From: Bacteroidota bacterium
GTDB lineage: Bacteria > Bacteroidota > Bacteroidia > Bacteroidales > JACABE01
Assembly (NCBI GenBank): GCA_026391675.1
Contig: JAPLDQ010000022.1
Span: 1-43,714 of the forward strand
Direction of reading: 5' to 3'
Length of the DNA: 43,714 bases
Part shown: piece by piece, positions 17,197-27,000 of the stretch
How the letters are laid out: every line of letters begins with the position of its first letter
Position numbering within the stretch: the stretch's first letter is position 1
The notes under the pieces: model-generated
The model's database searches: none
Seen by the model: only the letters and a program-made list of their open reading frames with translations
Told to the model about the DNA's origin: nothing
Program-made: the position numbers and the translations under genes

Positions 17197-19095
17197 TTAA
17201 TTCCAGGCATATTGCGTCTCTCCAATTTTTTTAATTTTGTCATTATCGAGCAGCCATTGCAGTACTTTTAACAATTTATCTTCATCAGCATCTGTTTCCA
17301 ATAAAAGATTTCTGACTGTAAAAGCCTTTTTACGCAACAAAGGTTTAATCTGCTCTAAAATGAGATTAAATTCGTATTCATTTAATTCCATTTTGTTGCG
17401 TTCTAAACAAATATCGCATTTGCCACAGCGCATACTTTTTGTTTCGCCAAAATAGGACAATAAAAACTGGCTGTGACATTTTGAAGTGGATTCAATATAT
17501 TCTTTAACAGCTTCTATTCGTTTTGAGGCATTATTTTTGCGAAATTCGTAGGTTTCTTTTGACAGAAATATATCTTTTGCTGCAATTCTTTCAATAACAT
17601 AAGTAATAAAGGGTTTATCCTTTTGAGGGATATAGTTCATAACCTGCATTTTGGTAAGTAATTGCAGCATTTTTTCAACTTTGTCAATTTCAGAATTACT
17701 ACGTTTTGCAATTTCCAATTCGCTGATTGGAACAAAATCAGCAAATACACCACCATAAGAACGTAAAATTATTTTTATAAAATTATCAGTTGATGGATTT
17801 TCTATCTGAAAACGGTACAAGTCTTCTTTGCTGATCGTAAAATGAATTTTTGAAGCATGCTTTAAATCTTCATTCAGAAATATATATCCTTCTTTTTCTA
17901 AAAATTTCAAGGCATTATAAGCTGTAATAATATTAAACCGGTACTGATCGCAGAAATCACGTAAATCGAAATAAAAACTCTGGTCTTTACCACTCCCCTC
18001 TGCAATCTGGAAATAATTACCCAAAGCCTGATAAACACTTCGGATAAATTCTTTTTCAGGATATGCATTCTGAAAGTTCTGATCCAATGCCAATACATCA
18101 GCATTATCAAACAATATTACAGAGATAGCTTCCTGTTCGTCCCTCCCAGCCCTGCCGGCTTCCTGAAAATAAGCTTCCAAAGTATCAGGTATATCGAGGT
18201 GGACAACAAAACGGACATTAGGTTTATCAATACCCATACCGAAAGCATTAGTGGCAACTATTACCCGGTTCCTGTCGTTCATCCAGTACTTTTGCTGTTC
18301 GTTACGGATATTTGCTTCCAGACCGGCATGATAATAACCTGATTTTATGCCATTCTGATTCAGATAATTTGCAATTTCTATTGTTTTCCGCCTGCTTCTG
18401 ACATAAACAATACCAGTACCTTTTACTTTATTAATTAACCGAAGTAAACGCGCCAGTTTATCATCTGATTTTATAACAAAATAAGTAAGATTCTTACGTT
18501 CAAAGCTTTTTTGAAAAACATTCTTTTGTTTAAATTCCAGTTTATTCTGTATATCTTCAACAACTTCGGGTGTTGCAGTTGCAGTAAGTGCAAGCAGGGG
18601 AACACCTTTGAGCAAATCTTTTAGTTCGGCTATTTTAAGATAAGGAGGACGGAAATCATAACCCCATTGAGAAACACAATGTGCTTCATCCACTGCAATC
18701 AGGTTGACTTTCATTTTTTTAACATGCTCACGGAATGAATCGGTTTGCAGTCTTTCAGGCGAAACATAAAGAAGTTTTATATCACCATAAACAGCATTAT
18801 TCAGGTTAATTTCTATTTCATTCTGATGCATACCAGAATAAATAGCTTTGGCATTAATACCTCTTTTATTCAGATTTTCAACCTGATCTTTCATTAAAGC
18901 AATAAGGGGTGAAATAACAATGCATATTCCCGGTTTTGCCATTGCTGGAACCTGAAAACACAATGATTTTCCCCCACCGGTAGGCAATAAGGCTAATGTA
19001 TCCTTTCCATCGAGCACAGATTGGATAATATCTTCCTGTAATGGACGAAAATGGCTATAACCCCAGTATTTTAAAAGTATGCTTTTGAGTGGCAA
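17197..19095 (-). CDS. recQ: ATP-dependent DNA helicase RecQ
   Basis: A 632-residue 3'-5' DNA helicase for recombination and fork repair. Motif 0 is GYSHFRPLQ, Walker A LLPTGGGKSLCFQVP (K43), the DEAH box AVDEAHCVSQWGYDFRPPY, motif III LTATATPEV, and motifs V/VI ATNAFGMGIDKPNVRFVVH and QEAGRAGRDE. The zinc-binding module is CHSQFLLSYFGE followed by MRCGKCDIC. After it there is only about 70 residues, ending QWLLDNDKIKKIGETQYAWN, a small winged-helix-like tail; I see no HRDC domain. A shorter RecQ of this kind is common in Bacteroidota, where a second full-length RecQ may exist elsewhere. ATG at 19095. It leads a minus-strand run with the glycosylase and priA, but with gaps of 171 and 52 bp. 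Confidence 0.95.
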   Translation of the reverse strand: MPLKSILLKYWGYSHFRPLQEDIIQSVLDGKDTLALLPTGGGKSLCFQVPAMAKPGICIVISPLIALMKDQVENLNKRGINAKAIYSGMHQNEIEINLNNAVYGDIKLLYVSPERLQTDSFREHVKKMKVNLIAVDEAHCVSQWGYDFRPPYLKIAELKDLLKGVPLLALTATATPEVVEDIQNKLEFKQKNVFQKSFERKNLTYFVIKSDDKLARLLRLINKVKGTGIVYVRSRRKTIEIANYLNQNGIKSGYYHAGLEANIRNEQQKYWMNDRNRVIVATNAFGMGIDKPNVRFVVHLDIPDTLEAYFQEAGRAGRDEQEAISVILFDNADVLALDQNFQNAYPEKEFIRSVYQALGNYFQIAEGSGKDQSFYFDLRDFCDQYRFNIITAYNALKFLEKEGYIFLNEDLKHASKIHFTISKEDLYRFQIENPSTDNFIKIILRSYGGVFADFVPISELEIAKRSNSEIDKVEKMLQLLTKMQVMNYIPQKDKPFITYVIERIAAKDIFLSKETYEFRKNNASKRIEAVKEYIESTSKCHSQFLLSYFGETKSMRCGKCDICLERNKMELNEYEFNLILEQIKPLLRKKAFTVRNLLLETDADEDKLLKVLQWLLDNDKIKKIGETQYAWN

Positions 19096-19241
19096 TTGCT
19101 AATTGTTTTAGGTTTTACGAAAATACTTATTTTATATTAAAAAATCTGATGAAGTACATTAAAAATTTAGAAAAATTGATAATAATTGATTTTTTTGCAA
19201 AAATAAATCCATTCCTAAAACGATTTAGCCTAAATATTTCA

Positions 19242-19249
19242 TATATTTG
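19242..19249 (+). promoter_or_regulatory. Candidate -7 box for the GH38 gene
   Basis: TATATTTG matches TAnnTTTG and is 23 bp before the ATG at 19273. No -33 TTG at normal spacing was found. Confidence 0.4.
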
Positions 19250-19272
19250 TACTTCATTAATAAAAAATTATC

Positions 19273-22200
19273 ATGAAAAGAATTTTATTTTTTAGTGTTT
19301 TGGTATCCTTACTGTTATTCGGAAAAACTGTTAACTGTCAGACCAAATCAGTGTTTATGGTATCAACTGCACATTTTGATTCCCAATGGAACTGGACTGT
19401 GCAGACATCAATCAAAGATTATGTTAAGAATACCTTGCTTGATAATTTTAAGTTATTTAATAAATATCCTAAATACGTTTTTAATTTTGAAGGAGCCATT
19501 AAATATATGTGGGCTAAAGAATATTTTCCGGCTTATTATGATTCGCTGAAATATTTTATAGCTCAGGGAAGATGGCATATAACCGGAAGTTCTTTAGATG
19601 CAACGGATGTTATAGTTCCATCACCTGAATCATTTTTCAGAAACATTTTACTTGGTCAGACATTTTACAAGAAAGAATTTGCTAAAAAGAGTTCGGATAT
19701 ATTTTTACCAGATTGTTTTGGTTTTGGTTATACGCTACCAAGTATTGCCAGTCACTGTGGCCTAAACGGATTTTCATCCCAGAAGTTAAGCTGGGGTTCA
19801 TCAGTCACAGTTCCATTCGATTTCGGAGTATGGCAGGGTGTTGATGGTTCCAAGATAATGGCAGCATTAAATCCTGGAGGTTATACTACTAAGATTACTA
19901 CCGACCTGAGCAATAGCAGCAGCCTTTTAACCATGGTAAATAATATGGGTACTTCAAGCGGACATTATGTTGCTTATCAGTATTACGGAACCGGTGATGT
20001 AGGTGGAGCACCTGATTCAACTTCAGTTATATGGCTGCAAAACAGTATAAACGGAACAGGGCCATTACATATTATTGCAGCAACATCTGATTCTTTATAC
20101 GATAGTTTTACACCTGCTCAATATGGTGATTTTGCACAATATAATGGTGAATTATTAATGAAAACACATGGTACAGGATGTTACACTTCTCAAACAGCCA
20201 TGAAACGCTGGAATCGTAAGAACGAATTACTTGGAAGTGCCACAGAAAGAAGTGCAGTAATGGCTCAATGGCTTGGAGGCTTAAAATATCCACAGAATGA
20301 ACTGAATCAGAACTGGATAAAACTTATCTGGCATCAGTTTCACGATGATATAACCGGTACCAGTCTTCCTGCTGCTTATACTTTTTCCTGGAATGATGAA
20401 GTGATTTGCCAGAATGAATTTGCTACTACATTAACCAACGCTTCAGGTGGTATCATTAAAGGTTTAAATACTCAGACAACAGGTAATTCCATTGTGGTTT
20501 ATAATCAATTGTCGATACAAAGGGAAGATATTGTTGAAGCCAGTATTTCTATTGCTAGCCAGCCCAATTTTATCAGGGTTTATAATTCATTAGGAACCGA
20601 AGTTCCTGCTCAGATTCTATCCTTTGAGAATGGTAAATTGAAATTTATTTTTGTTGCCAATGTAAAATCTTTGAGTTATGAAGTTTACGACGTTAGACCA
20701 TCATCCACCGCTTCCGGTTTCACGACAAGTTTAAGTATTAGCAGTTCTATTATAGAGAATTCTGTGTATAAAATTACAATTAATTCCACCGGAGATATCT
20801 CATCAATTATTGATAAAAGATTTTCGAATAAGGAATTATTAAGTACCCCTGTCAGGCTGGGTATGTTTACCGATCAGTCTAATTCATGGCCTTCATGGGA
20901 AATACAATATAGTGCCATTAGTGTCAGTCCTCAGAATTATGTGGACGGAACACCTGCTGTAAGTATTGTTGAAAATGGCTTAGTCCGGGTTTCATTAAAA
21001 ATTTCAAGAACAAAAAGTGGTTCAACTTTTGACGAATACATCAGGTTAACTAACTGGGGCCCAAAAGAAAGAATTGATATTGTAAACAATGTAAACTGGC
21101 AAACAAAAAACACCCTGTTGAAAGCAATATTTCCATTTACAGTTTCCAACACGAATGCAACCTACGATTTAGGTTTAGGTGCTATACAACGTTCAAACAA
21201 TACTTCTTCAAAATATGAGGTTCCTGCTCAGCAGTGGGCTGATTTAACAAATGCTGACAGCAGTTATGGCGTTTCTGTATTTAATGATTGTAAATATGGC
21301 TGGGACAAACCCGCCAGTAATACTTTAAGACTTACATTAATTCACACACCCGGAGTAAGTACAAATTTTACTTATCAGCAGAATCAGGATATGTATAAAC
21401 AACAATTTACCTATTCAATTTATGGGCATAATGCAAAATATACTGATGCTAATACCGTTTGGGAAGCAGATAAACTCAATCAACCGCTTATTGCATTTGA
21501 ATCGCCTAAACATGCCGGTAATCTGGGAAAAAGTTTTTCAATGGCCAGTGTAATTACTGATCAGGTTGCAATTAAAGCATTTAAAAAAGCAGAAGCCAAT
21601 GACGAGATTATTGTAAGGGTTTATGAAACAAAAGGAATGGCGGCCAACAATGTCCGTATAAAATTCTGTTCTGCTATACTTTCTGCCAATGAAACAAACG
21701 GAATTGAGGAAGTTATAGGTAGTGTTTCTTATTCAGGTGATTCGTTACAGTTTAATTTAACTCCTTTTCAACCTAAAACTTTCAGTATTAAACTTGCTCC
21801 TACTACTAATCCTGTATTACTTCCGCAAAGCAAACCAATTACATTATTTTTTGATGATGACGCAATTACACCTGACAGTAACAGGCTTGATGGTGATTTT
21901 GATGGTAATAAAATCAGCTATGCAGCTGAGTTATTACCTGATACGATTTGGGCTGATGGAATTGCATTTAAAATGGGGCCTAAAAATTCCGGTGCGAAAA
22001 ATATTATCCGCTGTAATGGAAATAAAATCCCTATTAATCAGACTACTCCATATAAAAAACTTTATCTCTTATGTGCATCATCCTTTAATGATCAGCAAGG
22101 AATTTTTTATGTTAATGGTTCCCCAAAAACTTTAAACATCCCCTATTTTTCAAGCTTTTTAGGTCAGGCAGGCGGAAAATATTCTACAAGTTTCTTTAAA

Positions 22201-24045
22201 ACTGATAATACAGCCTGGGTTGGAACACACAGACACAATGGATTAAATAATACAAATGAGCCCTATTCATTCACCTATTTATTCAAATTGTGCATCAATC
22301 TTCCTCAAAATGCAACAGAACTTATTTTGCCAGTAAATAAAAAAATATCAGTTTTTGCTGTAACACTTGCAAATAATGAAAATGATGATATTATTACAGC
22401 CAGCGATATAATTGACATTCCGGCACAGGATACTATTATTGTCAGCAGTTGTAATAAAAACAATACATTAAACAAAACTGCAACTGCTACCGGTCAATGT
22501 GCTACCACTGAAACACCAGCCAAAGGTGTTGATGGTGATGAAACAACCAAATGGTGTCATAATGTTGCAGGAAACAAATGGCTTGAAGTTGATATGGGTG
22601 ATTCCATTGAAATATGCAGATGGCGTGTTGTTCATGCCGGAAGTGAGTCATCCAATTATATTACCAAGGATTTCCAGTTACAAAGAAAAAATGGCAGCAA
22701 CTGGATAACAATAGACTCTGTTGTTGGTAATACTTCAAATATTACTGACCGTTCTTTTACACCATGCAGCGCACATAATGTAAGATTACTGGTAACCAAT
22801 TCAGGCAGTGATAATGCTGCAAGAATATATGAATTCCAGGTATTTGGTGTTGAAAAAATAAATTCACCTTTTGGTAGTATCATTCATATACCGGGTGTTG
22901 TAGAAGCTGAAAATTATGATCTGGGAGGTGAAACAATCGCCTACCATGATAATGACGCAAGCAATCTGGGAAATCAATATCGTACAACTGAAGCTGTTGA
23001 TATTGAAACATGCAATGAAGGCGGATATGATGTAACGAATACAAACACCGGTGAGTGGCTGTTATATTCAGTTTTTGTTGATTCAACTGCCAATTATCAG
23101 TTACAAGCCAGAATGGCATCTGCAACCAATACCGCTAAACTTCATTTTGAAATAGATGGTATTGATAAAAGTGGTATTATTACTGTTTCAACAACTGGAG
23201 GAAATCAGAATTGGGTAACACTTAATAATGATATTTATTTAACTCTCGGCCAGCATAACTTTAAAGTATTTATAAATCAAAGTACGAATGATTTAAATCT
23301 TAATAAATTCACATTCGTTTTATCAAACACAACGCAAAACGGAACCGGAGACGGATTAAGTGCAAAATATTATAATGGAATCAACCTGGATACGCTAAAG
23401 ATAAGCAGGATAGATACTACAGTAAACTTCGATTATATTCAGCCAACACTTGGTAGTTCGGTAAATGCTTCTTTCTTTTCAACAAAATGGACAGGTAAAA
23501 TTCAGCCCAGATTTGATGGCATATATACTTTTTATTTATCATCAAACCAAGGAATGAAATTATGGATTGACAATCAGTTAATTATTGACAACTGGACTAA
23601 TAATTATCTTACTACAGCTACAGGCCAAATACTATTATTCGGATGGCAAAAATATGATATCCGCATTGAATATTTTAATACAAATACATCAACAAATGCC
23701 AGTTGTATGTTAGGCTGGAGCAGTGCCAACCAATGGGGCGAAGTGGTTCCAAAATCACAGTTATATTCATTAATAAACAATGTAACTGAAAATGACAGGA
23801 ATAATTTCAGAATTTATCCCAATCCTGTTACAAGAGACTCATTTTCAATTGATTTATCTTTAACTAATCAAAAAGAGGCATTTGAAATTACTTTAAGCGA
23901 TTTGAGCGGAAAAATATTCTTCAATAAATTAATAAAAAATAGTCCTAAAATAGAAATTTCTACAAAATCAATTCCAAAAGGAATGTATATTGTTACAATT
24001 AAAGGAAATACAAAATCTTACAGTGAAAAAATTGTAATTGCCTGA
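19273..24045 (+). CDS. Secreted multi-modular GH38 alpha-mannosidase-like enzyme (discoidin, CBM6-like, PA14, T9SS)
   Basis: A 1590-residue secreted glycosidase. Residues 1-23 are a signal peptide. The GH38 catalytic half has its zinc and active-site elements: H34-F-D36 in STAHFDSQWNWT, the nucleophile-type D147 in FLPDCFGFGYTLPS, the segment GELLMKTHGTGCYTSQTAMKRWNRKNELL near residue 290, and WHQFHDDITGTSLP near 355. GH38 enzymes remove alpha-mannose residues from N-glycans or mannans. Residues about 400-850 form the usual beta-rich C-terminal part. Then come an unassigned module (about 855-1045), an F5/8-type discoidin-like module (about 1065-1192), a CBM6-like module (about 1200-1350, starting VEAENYDLGGE) and a PA14 module (about 1357-1495). 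Residues from about 1512 (FRIYPNPVT ... DLSGKIFF ... KGMYIVTIKG) form a type A T9SS sorting domain. No other glycosidase or SusC/SusD genes are adjacent, so this is not a typical PUL. Confidence 0.88.
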   Translation: MKRILFFSVLVSLLLFGKTVNCQTKSVFMVSTAHFDSQWNWTVQTSIKDYVKNTLLDNFKLFNKYPKYVFNFEGAIKYMWAKEYFPAYYDSLKYFIAQGRWHITGSSLDATDVIVPSPESFFRNILLGQTFYKKEFAKKSSDIFLPDCFGFGYTLPSIASHCGLNGFSSQKLSWGSSVTVPFDFGVWQGVDGSKIMAALNPGGYTTKITTDLSNSSSLLTMVNNMGTSSGHYVAYQYYGTGDVGGAPDSTSVIWLQNSINGTGPLHIIAATSDSLYDSFTPAQYGDFAQYNGELLMKTHGTGCYTSQTAMKRWNRKNELLGSATERSAVMAQWLGGLKYPQNELNQNWIKLIWHQFHDDITGTSLPAAYTFSWNDEVICQNEFATTLTNASGGIIKGLNTQTTGNSIVVYNQLSIQREDIVEASISIASQPNFIRVYNSLGTEVPAQILSFENGKLKFIFVANVKSLSYEVYDVRPSSTASGFTTSLSISSSIIENSVYKITINSTGDISSIIDKRFSNKELLSTPVRLGMFTDQSNSWPSWEIQYSAISVSPQNYVDGTPAVSIVENGLVRVSLKISRTKSGSTFDEYIRLTNWGPKERIDIVNNVNWQTKNTLLKAIFPFTVSNTNATYDLGLGAIQRSNNTSSKYEVPAQQWADLTNADSSYGVSVFNDCKYGWDKPASNTLRLTLIHTPGVSTNFTYQQNQDMYKQQFTYSIYGHNAKYTDANTVWEADKLNQPLIAFESPKHAGNLGKSFSMASVITDQVAIKAFKKAEANDEIIVRVYETKGMAANNVRIKFCSAILSANETNGIEEVIGSVSYSGDSLQFNLTPFQPKTFSIKLAPTTNPVLLPQSKPITLFFDDDAITPDSNRLDGDFDGNKISYAAELLPDTIWADGIAFKMGPKNSGAKNIIRCNGNKIPINQTTPYKKLYLLCASSFNDQQGIFYVNGSPKTLNIPYFSSFLGQAGGKYSTSFFKTDNTAWVGTHRHNGLNNTNEPYSFTYLFKLCINLPQNATELILPVNKKISVFAVTLANNENDDIITASDIIDIPAQDTIIVSSCNKNNTLNKTATATGQCATTETPAKGVDGDETTKWCHNVAGNKWLEVDMGDSIEICRWRVVHAGSESSNYITKDFQLQRKNGSNWITIDSVVGNTSNITDRSFTPCSAHNVRLLVTNSGSDNAARIYEFQVFGVEKINSPFGSIIHIPGVVEAENYDLGGETIAYHDNDASNLGNQYRTTEAVDIETCNEGGYDVTNTNTGEWLLYSVFVDSTANYQLQARMASATNTAKLHFEIDGIDKSGIITVSTTGGNQNWVTLNNDIYLTLGQHNFKVFINQSTNDLNLNKFTFVLSNTTQNGTGDGLSAKYYNGINLDTLKISRIDTTVNFDYIQPTLGSSVNASFFSTKWTGKIQPRFDGIYTFYLSSNQGMKLWIDNQLIIDNWTNNYLTTATGQILLFGWQKYDIRIEYFNTNTSTNASCMLGWSSANQWGEVVPKSQLYSLINNVTENDRNNFRIYPNPVTRDSFSIDLSLTNQKEAFEITLSDLSGKIFFNKLIKNSPKIEISTKSIPKGMYIVTIKGNTKSYSEKIVIA

Positions 24046-24080
24046 TCCATTAAATCATATTAAAGTAATTGTAAATTATT

Positions 24081-27000
24081 TTACTTAATAAACACTTTTT
24101 CTGAATAAACCTTTTTATCTGTAATAAGCTTAACTAGATAACAGCCTTTAGATTTACCATTTAAGCTATAATAAAATATTCCCTCAGGCTTATTAACAGT
24201 ATATATTAATTGTCCTTTTGGATTATAGATAGAAATTTGCATCACAGTTTCGCTGGAATTGACATAAATATCACTTCCATAACTGTATATAACTTTTGAA
24301 TTATTTTTGTTTCCGTTATTGCCTTTATAATTAAAATGAACGATAAATCTGTTTATGTTGTCACCGGAAATAGCTGTGAAACTATAAATTGGATTAGTCA
24401 CTAAATTCTGGAATGTATTGGTTTTTAAATCTTCCAAAATAATAGCTGAACTATTGAATGTATTAAGACCTTCAACTGTTAACTGATAGTTGTTAGCATC
24501 ACCTGCAACAAAACCCATAGGGATTGAGACTTCATTTTTCCCAATTGGTAAAACAGTATTTGTTGATAATTTATAATCCGGAAGGATTGAATAAAATTGA
24601 GGTGCTCCACTTAAACCAGCCAGAAATTTAGCATCAAAATCTGCATCAAATCCATTGCTTGCGTTGTTGTCAGTTTTTATAACACTTTCAACATAAGTGC
24701 TGTTTTCAATGCTGGCTGCTTTTAATATTAATCTTTCAGATACAGCTGATTTATTTAATAAATTCACAGCACTGTGCGTTCTTGAAACTGCAGGTATTGT
24801 TATAGAATTTGTAGTATTAGTTACCTGAACCCAGAATCCCTGCATTGCAGGAATAATGCCGTTTGGTGGAACATCTGTATATGTACCGCCTGCATTTAAT
24901 ACTTTAGCGTTGGCACTTATATTTGATAAAGCCCAATTTCCATCGTTCCATATTAAGGCTGAGGGGAAAGGATTTCCTAATAATTGCCAACCCTGTTGCT
25001 GTGCAGGAGTTAAACTTAGATTACTAAAACTTTGATTTGAATTATTTAAAGTTCCTGAAAAACTTTTAGCTGCACCTAGTTTATAAGCTGCCAGATATCC
25101 TTTTCCATTTACAAAAGAACCAGTGTTTTGGTATTGCCAGCATAAATTTTGAGTTTCATCATAACTATAGAAATCCTCGCCGGTTCCTGGTGCAAAATTA
25201 CCAATACCGGCATTGTTAACTGGAGAAGATACGAATCTCCATCCATTATAAGCAGTAGAATAAGCGGAAATATATCGTTCAACTTTACCGCTAACAGTAG
25301 TTCCGCTATATATTAGTGAAGCAGTACCACTTGCATCAGATTTTAATATCAATCCATTTATACCTGCATTATTGGTTGCATTCCCTGAAACAGTGAGCGA
25401 ATATGTCGGGTTTATTGTAACAGAAGCTCCAGTCTCAATTGCAAGAACTCTGCAGTTAACATTAGTTGTTAAAACAGGGTAGTTTGTTGCACCGGTTGGA
25501 ATTTTTATTTTTGCTCCGGAAACAGGAACACTATTGATGTTCCAATTTCCCGGAGTAGTCCAGCTGGTTGATGAAGTACCAGTCCAGCTTGCATCACTCT
25601 TAACATAAACCGTATAATCTTCTGCCTGTCCGTAAGTACTTATATCACATCCAGTTGAAGGTACGGCATTAAATTTAGACAGCACCCTTAATCTTAACCC
25701 TTTGTCAAGAACTACAGCAGAAGAAGGCGTTGTAAAGGATAAAATATGAGTTCCGGATTTATCTGCAGTAAATGAAACAACAGCCTCACTTGATTCAAAG
25801 ATACCATTGTCATTGTAATCAATATAAACTTTTGCACTTTCATTGTTTAATATTCCTGTAACAATAGTAACATTATAGGTTTTATTCAGTTCAAGAGCTG
25901 TAGCCTGAGTGCAACAATAATTCTGATAATAGCCATCATTATGAGATGTTGTATTATCAATACTTCCTAAAGCAAACCGGTGAATACCTATATCAGCATT
26001 ATTATTCAGATTACTGTTTGAAGTAAGCGTACAACCTGTATTAACGGTTGGCTCACTACTTATCACAATTATATCTTTTGTAATTGTTGCTGCACCATTA
26101 TTAACCGTCAGCTTAACAGTATAAAGCCCGGGGCTGCTATAAGTATGTGTAATGTTTTGAGTTGTATAATCTGTTGTGCCATTATTGTCGATATCCCAGG
26201 CCCATGAGTTTCCGGGTTTTAAACTTGCATCCTTGAAATTAACGGTTAAACTGCCAGTACAGCTGAAATTTTGATCAGCTACAAAGTCTGCAACAGTTGT
26301 AGTAACAAAAATATCTGAAGTAAACAATCCTCTTCCATGCGTAGAAATTACAACCATTTTATCAGCAGGGCGATATTTTAGCATAGTACAACGGGTATAT
26401 GCTAAATTTGCACTGCTTACGCCCCATACAGGAACACTATTTGTTCCTGTACCGAAATTATCTGTACTCCATACTCCAACTTCAGTAGCTAACAGCACTT
26501 GATTTCTGTTATTTGGGTTATACAATGCCCAGCGAACAGGCATATCCGGCAAATTTCCCTCTTTACTATACCAATTAGCACCGCCATCATTGGTTTCCCA
26601 TACTGAAGTTACACCATAATTTGAATAGGTAACCAAGATATTATTATCGTTTGCACCGACCTCAACACATGAAACCCAGCCAGCAGTAGTAATAGGTGTT
26701 GTTCCGTTGTCAATCCGGGTAAGTACCGGTGATACTGTGCTTGCGTTTGTATACTTATAAACTCTGCCATTTCCTATTCCCAGAAACACAACATCATTGT
26801 AAGGACTTACCTTAATTGCTGATACTTGAACTGTTCCAACTGAAATTGTTAAATTTGTATTTGTAACAGGAGTTACATCCATTCCAGAAATCCGCTTAAG
26901 CTGATCATTGGCTGCTGTCAGGTAGAGTATTTTCCGTTGGCTGTCATAATCACTCGGGTTAATAAAAAGACCGCTTGCATCACTAGTAAGTGATGGAAAT

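Noticed and set aside
21794-22135. A 113-residue ORF in another frame
   Set aside because: It lies entirely within the GH38 gene in a different frame and has no family pattern.
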